Assembly (NCBI GenBank): GCA_024637145.1
Contig: JAGXFQ010000021.1
Coordinates: 1-64,000, forward strand
DNA from: Desulfobulbaceae bacterium
GTDB lineage: Bacteria; Desulfobacterota; Desulfobulbia; Desulfobulbales; SURF-16
Direction of reading: 5' to 3'
DNA length: 64,000 nt
Positions within the stretch are counted from its first letter, which is position 1. Each line of letters opens with the position of its first letter. Positions 35,018 through 44,138 of this stretch are shown here, piece by piece. Under the pieces are notes generated by a model. That model did no database searches. It was not told the DNA's origin and saw only the letters and a list, made by a program, of their open reading frames with translations. Made by a program: the position numbers and the translations under genes.

Positions 35018-36343
35018 ATGAAGCATAAAATCTTAAAGCGCCTGCTCCCCCTGGCCTGCGGGGCGGCATTATTTGCCACCTGCGGCGCTCAGTATGAGCT
35101 GGTGTACGCCACAGACCACGCCGCACCAGCAATAAAGACGGAGGCCACGAAAAACGACAACGTCTTCAAGGGAGAAGTTGTCGGCCTCTCCAATAAGGCC
35201 AAGAGTATTTCCCTGAAAGTCGGCAAAGGTGATAAGGCCAAGACCGTGATGCTCAAGTTCGACGACAACACCAAGGGCATTGAGCACGCCGTTAAGGGAC
35301 ATGCCGCCATCATTGAATTCACCGGCACGGGCAAAGATCGCCTGGCCACGGTGATCAAACCGAAACTGGCCAAAATGCCCAAGGGCACCTCAGAGATGAA
35401 GCCTGCTGAACTGTTAGCCCTTATGGGCTCAGGCCAGAAATATGTTCTGGTGGACTCCAGGCCATCCTCTCGCTTCCACGAAGGAACTGTTCCCGGTTCC
35501 ATCAATATCCCTGTTGAGGCCATGAAGAAAAAGGGAGCAGAACTGCTGCCCGCTGATAAGGATATCCAGCTTGTTTTTTACTGTGGAGGTCCCACCTGAG
35601 GTATGTCAACATCTTCCGCCGGTCTGGCGGTCAAATTGGGATATACCAATATTAAGGTAATGCTTGCCGGTGTTCCGGGCTGGAAAAAGGCCGGGAACCA
35701 TGTGGTGGCAAGTGATGAATTTGTCAAGAAAGGGAATATCGTGCTGGTGGACCTGCGTTCCAGCAAGGAATACGAGGCGGGTCATATTCCCCGGGCCCAT
35801 AATATCCCCATGGCGGATATTGAGTATGCCGAGTATGATTTCCCCTCCAGCATGGCGGCTCCCATAGTGGTCTATGGCAATGGTGACGATGCCAAGAAGG
35901 CCTATAAAATTATCAAGGGCTGGGGTTACACGAAAAGTTCCCTGGCCGGCATGGATTTTGCCGCCTGGAAAAAGGCAGGCGGACCTGTTGAGACCGGTGT
36001 CAGCCCGGAAGAAATCGTCTGGAAGCGGGTGCTGGGCAAGCATGAGATCAGCATTGCCGAGTTCCTGAAGGCCGTTGAGGGTGCTGATGATACATTGATT
36101 ATCGATGTCCGGAGTAAGGATGAGGCCGCTACCGGCAAATTCGCCAATGCCCGCCAAATCCCCCTGGACGAGATCCAGAACCAGCTGGAATCCCTGCCCA
36201 AGGATAAGGAGCTGCTCGTCCATTGCACCACCGGTGCCCGGGCTGAAATGGCCGCCACCGAACTGCGCAATGCCGGTTTTAAGAGCCGTTATCTGGTGGC
36301 CAATGTCGAGTGTGATGGGACCGAATGTGAGGTCTCGGAATAG
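35018..36343 (+). CDS. Secreted three-domain rhodanese, selenoprotein with in-frame UGA (C-x4-U)
   Basis: The 441-residue reading runs through a TGA at 35597-35599, read as Sec (residue 194). A signal peptide (1-31) is followed by a small beta-rich domain (about 47-118) and three rhodanese domains. Domain 1 (about 121-218) carries FYCGGPT-U-GMS, that is C189-x4-U194; domain 2 (about 225-325) has no Cys in its loop (VVYGNGDDAKKA); domain 3 (about 340-435) has a standard loop HCTTGARAE. Frame and rhodanese homology continue directly after the TGA (LGYTNIKV...AGVPGWKKAG). The rhodanese at 30245 has Cys where this has Sec. A SECIS-like hairpin follows the UGA. Good SD AAAGGAG. Periplasmic redox or sulfur/selenium transfer is inferred. 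Confidence 0.85.
35597..35630 (+). promoter_or_regulatory. UGA codon and bacterial SECIS-like hairpin
   Basis: TGA at 35597-35599, then after 16 bases a stem CCGCC / GGCGG (35616-35620 and 35626-35630) with the five-base loop GGTCT. The apical GGUCU matches the loop of the E. coli fdhF SECIS bound by SelB, and its distance from the UGA (21 bases to the loop) is in the working range. Confidence 0.75.
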
Positions 36344-36408
36344 GTTCTGATCAACCCTTTACCCGGGTCGGCCAAGCTGCCGGCCCGGTGACATAAAACT
36401 AATCCCGG

Positions 36409-36446
36409 GAGGGGTGGCGGCTCAGCTGTCACCCCTCTTTTTTTTT
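36409..36446 (+). terminator. Rho-independent terminator after the selenoprotein gene
   Basis: Stem GAGGGGTG / CACCCCTC with a 13-base loop, followed by nine T. Confidence 0.9.
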
Positions 36447-36469
36447 ATGGACAAGCCGGGGGTGAAAGG

Positions 36470-36757
36470 TGTCAGGGGAATCAAAAAAAACAGCAGATTG
36501 TCACTCTTTTGCGTCTCACCCTTCACCTGCACAAAATAAGATGTCCTATGTAATTGCATGATTCCTGTTCAACACAAAGGCACAAAGGCACAAAGATTTA
36601 GGACCTTTATGCTCTTTGCACCCCTCAAGGGGATATTGTAAAGAATGTCTCTGTGTTTTTGTGTCTCTGTGTCTTTGTGGTGAAAAAAAGGATCTCCCCC
36701 TGTGTCAGGATACCTTTCGCCTCTGGACTGCCGCGTCGCGGTACTCCTCGCCGTGAC
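36470..36757 (+). repeat. Dispersed repeat family A, copy 1
   Basis: About 288 bp. It runs from GTGTCAGGGGAATC, through CTTCACCTGCACAAAATAAG, a CACAAAG...CTTTGTGG hairpin with an inner CCCCTCAAGGGG, to CTCTGGACTGCCGCGTC. Other copies are at 51881, 52087, 53446 (plus) and 61096, 61932 (minus). Confidence 0.85.
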
Positions 36758-36866
36758 GAAGGAGGTGGGCATGATTGCCGCAGAGTGGTGATAAAAAAAA
36801 GAAGAGAGATGTGGGAAGCGGCTTTAAAAAAACTTCCTCACCGTGTACTTTGGAGAAGATCTTGCG

Positions 36867-36889
36867 GGGACCCAGACGGGCGTCCCCTC
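36867..36889 (+). other. GC hairpin in the leader of the AF1514-like gene
   Basis: GGGGAC ... GTCCCC stem about 20 bases before the SD of the gene at 36908. No T-tract follows. It could affect translation or mRNA stability; no known riboswitch class is recognised. Confidence 0.35.
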
Positions 36890-36907
36890 GCCAGCAGAGG
36901 AGGAGCA

Positions 36908-37204
36908 ATGATGGCCGAAAACATTCCCTTAACCGCAGCGGCTATGGCCCCGGTAGCCCTTCTTGTTGACGGGGTCGGGCTGAACTGGGATCTGGCCCGT
37001 GATCTGGCCTATGCCATTGCCAACCGTCATGATGAAGATCCCATGCTCATCTCCTGGTTTGACAAGACCACCGGCAAGTTTTCACCCTCCTGTTGTCAGT
37101 GCGAGTTGGCGGCCGGCCCGGCCTGGGAAATCTATGGCAAAAACCATGGCGGCCGCTTCCGGATCAGTATCAACAACGACACCTATGTTTTTATTTATAG
37201 CTAG
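36908..37204 (+). CDS. AF1514-like small protein (DUF5619)
   Basis: A 98-aa soluble protein with DGVGLNWDLARDLAYAIA, DPMLISWFDKTTGKFSPSC and a C-terminal ISINNDTYVFIYS. The pattern (VEG-LD-D...DPMLLSWYD...YSP...Y.F) is what I recall of the AF1514/DUF5619 family found in archaea and sulfate reducers; function unknown. A CC pair and a further Cys lie in the middle (SCCQCE). GGAGGAG precedes two adjacent ATG codons, so the start may be three bases later. Confidence 0.65.
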   Translation: MMAENIPLTAAAMAPVALLVDGVGLNWDLARDLAYAIANRHDEDPMLISWFDKTTGKFSPSCCQCELAAGPAWEIYGKNHGGRFRISINNDTYVFIYS

Positions 37205-37321
37205 CCCGGCCAAGTAAGCGGCCAATTTTTTTCAAGGCCCCATCCTGTTACAGCCCCCCGCAGCAGAGGAATTAGCCCCTCGCTGTGGCGTCTTTTTCTC
37301 TTTTTCCAGGAGACCATCCCC

Positions 37322-37504
37322 GTGCTCAAAAAAGAACTTCTTGATATCCTGGCCTGTCCCCAATGTAAAGGGCCGGTTTCTCTCACTCCCCAGGGTGACG
37401 GCCTCATCTGCCCGGCCTGCAAACTCGTCTATGCCATCAAGGATGATATCCCTGTTATGCTCATTGACGAGGCCAGGCCCCTTGAGGGTGAAGAGCAGGA
37501 TTAA
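37322..37504 (+). CDS. Trm112-family zinc protein
   Basis: A 60-aa protein, LLDILACPQCKGPVSL ... LICPACKLVYAIKDDIPVML, the standard Trm112/YcaR fold with two CxxC knuckles. In eukaryotes and archaea Trm112 activates methyltransferases; bacterial partners are uncertain. It starts with GTG, nine bases after AGGAG. It precedes the TIM-barrel gene on the same strand. Confidence 0.88.
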   Translation: MLKKELLDILACPQCKGPVSLTPQGDGLICPACKLVYAIKDDIPVMLIDEARPLEGEEQD

Positions 37505-37570
37505 GGCAAAACAGCGTCTGCTTCCGTGAACTTCGTGTTTCCCCATTCTCATTCTGACTCCTTGCAAACC

Positions 37571-38380
37571 ATGCCTTTTGCAGAGCTTAAAAAACGGAGC
37601 TTCGTCTCTGTGCCTTTTTACCGTCTTAAGCAGGATCTGGCCGCCATTGTTGCCCAGGGGATCCAGCCGGAGATTGGTTTGGAAGGCACGGTGTTGTATG
37701 ATGAGAAGGAAGAGGATTTCGCCCTGGTTGCCCAGACCCTGCACCGGGCCGGTCTCCGCTGCACCCTGCACGCCCCTTTCTTTGAACTCTACCCCGGCAG
37801 CCTTGATCCCTATATCCGGCAGCTGAGCCGCTATAAGCTGCAGAAGGCCTTTGATCTCATCGATATTTTCAGGCCCGCCTCGGTGGTCTGTCATCTTGGT
37901 TTTGAGGCCAACAAGCATGGCTATAAGGAGGCGGAGTGGTTTAAATACTCCCTGGAGGCCTGGCAGCAGTTAGTGGAATTTTCCAGCCGCCGCCACACCC
38001 CCTTGATGCTGGAAAACACCTACGAACAGGGCCCCCACCAGCTCAAACGTATCCTGGCCGCTCTCGACTCTCCCCAGGCCCGTTTTTGCCTGGATGTCGG
38101 CCATGTCATGGCCTTTGCCAAGAGCCGCTGGCAGGATTGGTTGCCGGAGATGTCGGCCTGGCTGGGGCAGGTGCACCTCCATGATAATGACGGTGAGCAG
38201 GACCTCCATCTTGCCCTGGGGGAAGGGATCTTTGATTTTCAGGAATTTTTCGCCTACCTGGAAAGGGAAAAACTCAAACCCCTGGTGACCTTGGAGCCCC
38301 ACCTTGCCGGCGGCATGGAGAGAGGCTTCCATTTTATGGATAAGGTCGGTTTTCTGCCCCAGCTCCTGCCGGAGGGGTAA
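37571..38380 (+). CDS. Sugar phosphate isomerase/epimerase-like TIM-barrel protein
   Basis: About 269 aa (284 if a GTG at 37526 is used; neither start has a good SD). The xylose-isomerase/AP-endonuclease IV-like barrel shows CTLHAPFFEL, VVCHLGFE, PLMLENTYE, FCLDVGHVMAF, VHLHDNDG and LVTLEPH, the metal-binding His/Glu/Asp positions of the fold. Substrate unknown. It could equally be a DNA repair nuclease-like protein, but the small size and context do not help. It lies just after the Trm112-like gene. Confidence 0.72.
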   Translation: MPFAELKKRSFVSVPFYRLKQDLAAIVAQGIQPEIGLEGTVLYDEKEEDFALVAQTLHRAGLRCTLHAPFFELYPGSLDPYIRQLSRYKLQKAFDLIDIFRPASVVCHLGFEANKHGYKEAEWFKYSLEAWQQLVEFSSRRHTPLMLENTYEQGPHQLKRILAALDSPQARFCLDVGHVMAFAKSRWQDWLPEMSAWLGQVHLHDNDGEQDLHLALGEGIFDFQEFFAYLEREKLKPLVTLEPHLAGGMERGFHFMDKVGFLPQLLPEG

Positions 38381-38418
38381 TCTCCTGGTTGCTGGCCGGG
38401 AAATTTTGCTTTTTCGCA

Positions 38419-38595
38419 CTAGTGCAGTATATCGCTTAAAGTTTCGTATATTTATGCAACTCTGCCTTTAACCACAAAGGCATAAAAACACGAAGATCTT
38501 CTTGTTTTTATGTTTTTCTTTGTGCCTTCGTGTCTTTGTGGTTCGAATGCAATAACGAAATTCTACACGTACACTTAAGTTTTACGGAGTACCAG
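38419..38595. repeat. MITE-like repeat, copy 2 (177 bp, inverted)
   Basis: Inverted complement of 137-341 with the same end motifs (CTAG on one side, CCAG on the other), lacking about 28 internal bases. It separates the TIM-barrel gene from dnaE and extends an open frame into dnaE that is not coding. Confidence 0.75.
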
Positions 38596-38694
38596 GCGCA
38601 GCGCGTCAAAAAAGAGTATGTCGTCATCTTTGCTTTTGTTAAAATATTTTCCTTTCTCCCCCTTTCACAAACCCATTCTGAAACGATAAAAATA

Positions 38695-41600
38695 ATGCAA
38701 GAACAGCACGTGGCCCCGGCCAATTTCGTTCATCTCCACGTCCATACCCAGTACAGTCTCCTTGACGGGGCTATCCGGCTGCCGGATCTCTTTGACAAGT
38801 GTAAGGCCTATGGCATGGAGGCGGTGACCATCACCGATCACGGCGCCATGTACGGGGCCCTGGAGTTCTATGTCCAGGCCAAGGCCAAGGGCTTGAAGCC
38901 CATTGTCGGCTGTGAGTTTTATATCGCCCCTGATTCCCGGTTTGAAAAAAAGGCCAAGAGCGCCGGCCGGGCCGCTTTTCATATCGTCCTGCTGGCCATG
39001 AATCATGCCGGCTATAAGAATCTCCTCAAGTTGGCCTCCCTGGCCCAGCTTGAGGGTTTTCACTACAAGCCCCGCATCGACAAGGAGATCCTGGCCCTCC
39101 ACAGCGAGGGCCTCATTGCCCTCACCGCCTGTCTGCATGGCGAGATTCCCCACTGCATAGCCAAGGAAAAGAATATGGCCATGGCCCGGCAAAAGGCCCT
39201 GGAGTTGAAGGCCATCTTCGGGGATCGCCTCTATTTCGAGATGCAGGAAAACGATATCCCCGAGCAGACCGTGGTTAACCAGGGCCTCATGCAGCTGGCC
39301 CGGGAGCTTGATATCCCCCTGGTGGCCACCAACGACTGCCATTACCTCAATCGACAGGAGGCCGCGGCCCACGAGTTACTGCTCTGCATCCAGACCGGCA
39401 AAACCCTCCAGGACGCCAATCGTTTCCGTTTTTCCACGGATGAACTCTATTTCAAGACCCCGGACGAGATGCGCCACGCCTTCGCCTATTGCCCTGAGGC
39501 CCTGGAAAACACGGTGAAGATTGCTGAAAGATGCAATCTGGAGATTGAATTCGGTAATAATTATTTCCCCAATTTCGCGGTGCCGGAAGGGGAGAGCCTC
39601 GATTCTCTCTTTGATGACCTGAGCCGCCAGGGCTTTAAGAAGCGCTTTGCCGCCATCCAGGCCAAGGAAGAGATCACGCCGGAGCTTGAGGAGACCTATC
39701 GCAGCCGTCTGGACATGGAACTGGGCATTATCAAGACCATGGGTTTTCCCGGCTATTTCCTCATTGTGGCCGACTTCATCAACTGGGCCAAGGACCAGGA
39801 TATCCCGGTGGGCCCGGGCCGCGGCTCCGGGGCCGGCTCCCTGGTGGCCTATGCCATGGGCATCACCGACATCGACCCCATCAAGTACGGCCTCATCTTT
39901 GAGCGCTTTCTCAATGTGGAGCGCCAGTCCATGCCCGATTTTGATGTGGATTTCTGTCAGGAACGGCGGGGCGAGGTGATCAAATATGTCCATGGCAAGT
40001 ATGGCGGTGATGCCCATGTCTGCCAGATTATCACCTATGGGTCCATGAAGGCCAAGGGCGTCATCCGCGATGTGGGCCGGGCCCTGGGCATGACCTTTTC
40101 GGACGTGGACCGGGTGGCCAAGCTCATCCCTGACGAGTTGAAGATGACCCTGAAAAAGGCCCTGCTGGACGAGCCGCGCCTGAAGGATCTCTATACCCAT
40201 GACAACCAGGTCAAGCAGCTCCTTGAGGTGGGCATGACCCTGGAGGGTCTGCAGCGCCACACCTCCATCCACGCCGCCGGGGTGGTGATCTCGCCGGAAC
40301 CCATGGTGGAGTATCTGCCGGTGTGCAAGGGCCCCAAGGGCGAGGTGCTCACCCAGTATGACATGAAGTACACCGAGAAGACCGGCTTGATAAAATTCGA
40401 CTTTCTCGGTCTCAAGACCCTCACCGTTATTGACCGGGCCCTGAAGATCATCAAAAAAGGTCGGGATATTGAGCTGGATATCTCCCAGATCCCCATGGAT
40501 GACCAGAAGACCTATGATCTGCTGGTGCGGGGTGATGCCCTGGGCGTCTTCCAGCTGGAAAGCTCAGGCATGCGCCAGCTCTTGATGAAGATGAAGCCCG
40601 AGCAGTTTTCCGACCTCATCGCCTTGGTGGCCCTCTACCGGCCCGGCCCCCTGGAGAGCGGCATGGTGGATGACTTCGTCAACACCAAGCATGGCCGCAT
40701 GGTGGCCTCCTACCCTCTGCCGCAGCTGGAGCCCATCCTCAAGGAGACCTACGGGGTCATCGTCTACCAGGAGCAGGTGATGAAGATCGCCAATGTCCTG
40801 GCCGATTATTCCCTGGGCGATGCCGATAATCTGCGGCGGGCCATGGGCAAGAAGATTGCCGCCGTCATGGAGGCGGAGCGCGTCAAGTTCATGGCCGGCG
40901 CCAAGAAGCTGGGGGTTGATCTCAAGAAGGCGGAATATGTCTTTGATCTGATGGCCAAGTTTGCCGGCTATGGTTTCAATAAGTCCCATTCGGCGGCCTA
41001 TGCCTATATCTCCTATCAGACCGCCTACCTGAAGGCCCATTATCCGGCCGAGTTCATGGCGGCGCTGCTCTCCTGCGACGTCAATAATACCGACAAGGTG
41101 GTGCGCTACATCCAGGAGAGTCAGGATCATGGCATTGCCGTTTTGCCCTCGGACATCAATGAGAGTGATCATGATTTCACCGTCATCAAGGGGGATATCC
41201 GTTTTGGCCTGGCCGCAGTGAAAAATGTCGGCGGGGCTGCTCTGGACTCCATCATTGAGGTGCGCAAAAGTGGCGGTTTTTATAAATCTCTGGGTGATTT
41301 CTGTACCCGGGTGGATTCGCGCAAGGTTAATAAGAGGGTGATAGAGAGTCTGATCAAGGCCGGCGCCTTTGACACTCTGGGCGGCAGAAGGGCGCAGATA
41401 TATGCCATTCTGGATCAGGCCATGGAACAGGCCCAGGCGGCCCAGCGCGATCGGGAGAGCGGTCAGATCTCGCTTTTTTCCGCCATGGCCGGCGGCACCA
41501 CCCAGAAGGCCACGGATATCCCCCTGCCCGATATCCCGGAGTGGGATGATCGCCAGCGCCTGGCCTTTGAGAAGGAGACCGTGGGCTTTTACATCACCGG

Positions 41601-42243
41601 CCATCCCCTGGACAATGTCAGGGAGGAGATGGCCAATGCCACGGAGTGCGCCATTATCGATCTCGCCGCCAAGAGCGATGGCTCGGCCGCCAGGGTGGGG
41701 GGGCTGATCAAGACCCTGAAGAACCATAAGAGCAAAAAGGGCGATGCCATGGCCTTTCTCACCCTGGAAGATGTCACCGGCGAGGTGGAGGTGGTTGTCT
41801 TTCCCACGGCTTACGCCCACTGCTCCCATCTCTTGAGCTCAGATGAGCCCCTGGTCATCCAGGGCCAGGTGCAAAAAGAGGAGGAGGGGGGAGCCAAGAT
41901 CTTGGCGGATGAAGTGTTCAGTCTGGCGGACGCCTTGGAGCGCTACACCACCGGTGCCCGTATTTTCCTGCATGCCGAGAAGATCAGCCGCCAGCAGATT
42001 GAAGAGCTCAAGACCGTGATCCATAAACATCATGGCCCCTGCCCGGTTTCGCTCACCCTCCATTTCCCGGATCGCGGCGAGGCGGATATCGAGATCCAGA
42101 AGGATCTCACCATCATGCCCAGCGCCAGCTTCAGCAGAGGGGTGGCGGCCATTCTCGGGTCGGCCGGCCTCACCTATCAGAAAAAACAGGCGGAACTGGT
42201 GCCGCGGCAAAATAATAAGAGCTGGCAGAAGAAGGCGTCTTAG
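38695..42243 (+). CDS. dnaE: DNA polymerase III alpha subunit
   Basis: The 1182-aa replicative polymerase. The PHP domain opens FVHLHVHTQYSLLDGAI; the palm has the catalytic pair in MPDFDVDFCQERR (with a third Asp further on), GRGSGAGSLVAYA, and the fingers include HAAGVVISP. The C-terminus has the beta-clamp region (QISLF), an OB fold (ARVGGLIKTLKNHKSKKG) and a tau-binding tail. Length is normal for DnaE1. The frame is open back to 38530 through the MITE-like repeat, but MQEQHVAPANFVHLH fits the family. Single gene. Confidence 0.97.
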   Translation: MQEQHVAPANFVHLHVHTQYSLLDGAIRLPDLFDKCKAYGMEAVTITDHGAMYGALEFYVQAKAKGLKPIVGCEFYIAPDSRFEKKAKSAGRAAFHIVLLAMNHAGYKNLLKLASLAQLEGFHYKPRIDKEILALHSEGLIALTACLHGEIPHCIAKEKNMAMARQKALELKAIFGDRLYFEMQENDIPEQTVVNQGLMQLARELDIPLVATNDCHYLNRQEAAAHELLLCIQTGKTLQDANRFRFSTDELYFKTPDEMRHAFAYCPEALENTVKIAERCNLEIEFGNNYFPNFAVPEGESLDSLFDDLSRQGFKKRFAAIQAKEEITPELEETYRSRLDMELGIIKTMGFPGYFLIVADFINWAKDQDIPVGPGRGSGAGSLVAYAMGITDIDPIKYGLIFERFLNVERQSMPDFDVDFCQERRGEVIKYVHGKYGGDAHVCQIITYGSMKAKGVIRDVGRALGMTFSDVDRVAKLIPDELKMTLKKALLDEPRLKDLYTHDNQVKQLLEVGMTLEGLQRHTSIHAAGVVISPEPMVEYLPVCKGPKGEVLTQYDMKYTEKTGLIKFDFLGLKTLTVIDRALKIIKKGRDIELDISQIPMDDQKTYDLLVRGDALGVFQLESSGMRQLLMKMKPEQFSDLIALVALYRPGPLESGMVDDFVNTKHGRMVASYPLPQLEPILKETYGVIVYQEQVMKIANVLADYSLGDADNLRRAMGKKIAAVMEAERVKFMAGAKKLGVDLKKAEYVFDLMAKFAGYGFNKSHSAAYAYISYQTAYLKAHYPAEFMAALLSCDVNNTDKVVRYIQESQDHGIAVLPSDINESDHDFTVIKGDIRFGLAAVKNVGGAALDSIIEVRKSGGFYKSLGDFCTRVDSRKVNKRVIESLIKAGAFDTLGGRRAQIYAILDQAMEQAQAAQRDRESGQISLFSAMAGGTTQKATDIPLPDIPEWDDRQRLAFEKETVGFYITGHPLDNVREEMANATECAIIDLAAKSDGSAARVGGLIKTLKNHKSKKGDAMAFLTLEDVTGEVEVVVFPTAYAHCSHLLSSDEPLVIQGQVQKEEEGGAKILADEVFSLADALERYTTGARIFLHAEKISRQQIEELKTVIHKHHGPCPVSLTLHFPDRGEADIEIQKDLTIMPSASFSRGVAAILGSAGLTYQKKQAELVPRQNNKSWQKKAS

Positions 42244-42393
42244 TTTGAAGGCAATGTCATGACGGCTCTCTGGCAGCGGGTCATTCCCGGTGGTGAGGGT
42301 GTATAAAAAAAATTTCATAAGAAACTTGTCCTCGGTGGACTGTTCTGGCGTGGAAATGAGAGAGGGTCTTGCCGATAATTTTTTAGGATCAGG

Positions 42394-44037
42394 ATGATGG
42401 CCAGGGTCAACAATTCACAAAAGATTAAAGAGCTCCAAGAGCAGATCAATGGTTTGTTACAGGAGATAGAGACTCTCCAGCAAAGGGATGATATCTGGCA
42501 GGTATTGCTTGCTAGTTCACCCGATGCGATTTTGATGGCAGATCCTGAATCAGGCCTGATTGTCGAGGCTAATCAATATGCTGTGGATCTTCTCGGCTAT
42601 AGTCGGGATGAGATCATTGGTATGCATCAAACCCAGTTGCATCCTCCGGCAACTCAAGAACAATACTCCCAGACTTTTCAAGAAAGTGTTGCTGCTGGCC
42701 GCAGGTTTGCAAAGGATATGTGTGTCCAGCGGAAAGATGGTGAAGAGGTCCCGGTTGAGATTTTCTCCAGTACCTTTGTTTATGACAATAAGAAGGTGGT
42801 TGTCGGTTTCTTCCGGGACATGAGCGCCATGAAGGATTCCCAGCAATCCCTGGCTGCCAGTGTTGAACGCTATCAGTTTCTCTTCAACAAGGCCTATGAT
42901 GGCCTTACCGTTTATCATCCCATGCCGGACGGCAAGCCTGGTTCTTTTATCGAGGTCAACGACTCGGCCTGCCGAATTTTTGGTTATTCTCGGGGTGAAA
43001 TGTTGCGACGCTCCCCCGTAGACATGGTGATGGAGCATGAGTGGTCGAAAATCGCCAAGGTGATCGAGGAACTCAAGGCCAAAGGCTCGGCGGTTTTTAC
43101 GATTCAGGTCGCCCGCAATGATAGCCGGATTATTACCGTGGAGATCCATGATCATCTCTTTGAATTTGACGCTAGGCCCACAGTTCTTTCCATCATTCGC
43201 GATATCAGCGAAAGGGTGGAGACCGAGGCGAGACTGAAAGAGACCCAGGAGAAATTGATCTACACCGATAAGATGACGTCTTTGGGGCAACTGGTTGCGG
43301 GCGTGGCCCATGAGCTCAACAACACGGTTAATTTTATCACCGGCGCCACGCCGTCTCTCAAGCGCAATGTTAGAATGCTGCAGGTGGGATTACGGGAGTT
43401 GTTCGCCAAAAATTCTCAGTTGTTAAAAAGGGAAAGATCGCAAAAAGATGTGGCAGATATCAATGATCTCCTTGCCAATATTGAGACGCTCTTTGCGAAT
43501 GTCGAGGAAGGAGCCAGGCGTACCAGTGCCATTGTTCAAAATTTAAAAGTTTTTTCTCATAAAAAAGGCGAAGAGTTTATCCCTTATGATCTCCATGAGA
43601 TTTTGGCGACAAATCTTGCCCTGGTGGCTCATGAGCATGTTGACATAAGCAAGGATTTCGGGGCAAGCAGCCATCACATCTTTTGCCAGCCAGATTTTTT
43701 AGCCCAGGTTTTTATGAATCTGCTCATCAATGCCGTTCAGTCAGTCCCTTCCAACGAACAGGGCAAGGTCTTGGTGAGGACATGGAATGATGATGGCCAT
43801 ATTTTCATCTCTATCCGTGATAATGGCACCGGTGTTCCTGAAAAGATACGAGCCCGGATATTTGAACCATTTTTTACCACCAAAAAAGTAGGGACTGGCA
43901 CCGGCTTGGGGCTGAGTATCTCCTACAGTCTTGTTGAAAAACACAAGGGGCAAATAAGGTTGTTGAGTAGTGGTGAGCAGGGTGGCAGTGAATTTGTGGT
44001 GTCATTGCCGGTTGACCTGCGCCGTCTCCCTGAGTAA
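42394..44037 (+). CDS. Soluble PAS-PAS histidine kinase
   Basis: A 547-aa cytoplasmic kinase with no membrane segment. An N-terminal coiled coil (5-35) precedes two PAS domains (about 38-150 and 160-275), the phospho-His box [16 protein letters not shown] and an HATPase domain ([28 protein letters not shown]). The AHELNN box resembles the H-box of NtrB-like and hybrid PAS kinases. No response regulator is next to it, so it is an orphan. Its cue is unknown. Confidence 0.88.
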   Translation: MMARVNNSQKIKELQEQINGLLQEIETLQQRDDIWQVLLASSPDAILMADPESGLIVEANQYAVDLLGYSRDEIIGMHQTQLHPPATQEQYSQTFQESVAAGRRFAKDMCVQRKDGEEVPVEIFSSTFVYDNKKVVVGFFRDMSAMKDSQQSLAASVERYQFLFNKAYDGLTVYHPMPDGKPGSFIEVNDSACRIFGYSRGEMLRRSPVDMVMEHEWSKIAKVIEELKAKGSAVFTIQVARNDSRIITVEIHDHLFEFDARPTVLSIIRDISERVETEARLKETQEKLIYTDKMTSLGQLVAGVAHELNNTVNFITGATPSLKRNVRMLQVGLRELFAKNSQLLKRERSQKDVADINDLLANIETLFANVEEGARRTSAIVQNLKVFSHKKGEEFIPYDLHEILATNLALVAHEHVDISKDFGASSHHIFCQPDFLAQVFMNLLINAVQSVPSNEQGKVLVRTWNDDGHIFISIRDNGTGVPEKIRARIFEPFFTTKKVGTGTGLGLSISYSLVEKHKGQIRLLSSGEQGGSEFVVSLPVDLRRLPE

Positions 44038-44138
44038 GGAGGGGCGCGCTGAGACCCGCTGTTGCCGGCCGGCCAAGTTGTTCGGCCGTAAGAGTCAATT
44101 TTTTCGAGTGCGGCCAAGCAAGGGCTTGGCTCTTGGCA

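Noticed and set aside
34838-35599. Reading the selenorhodanese region as two separate genes or a nonsense-mutated pseudogene
   Set aside because: The downstream part has no SD or credible start near the TGA, homology continues in phase across it, a SECIS-like hairpin follows, and the neighbouring paralogue has Cys at the same place.
36840-36905. Molybdenum cofactor or other known riboswitch before the AF1514-like gene
   Set aside because: Only a single GC hairpin is evident; none of the conserved cores I know could be placed.
38530-38694. N-terminal extension of DnaE through the MITE-like repeat
   Set aside because: The extension is repeat sequence; the PHP domain starts normally from the ATG at 38695.
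40564-41829. Long minus-strand frame opposite dnaE (421 codons)
   Set aside because: Antisense shadow of dnaE; no start signal and no recognisable motif.
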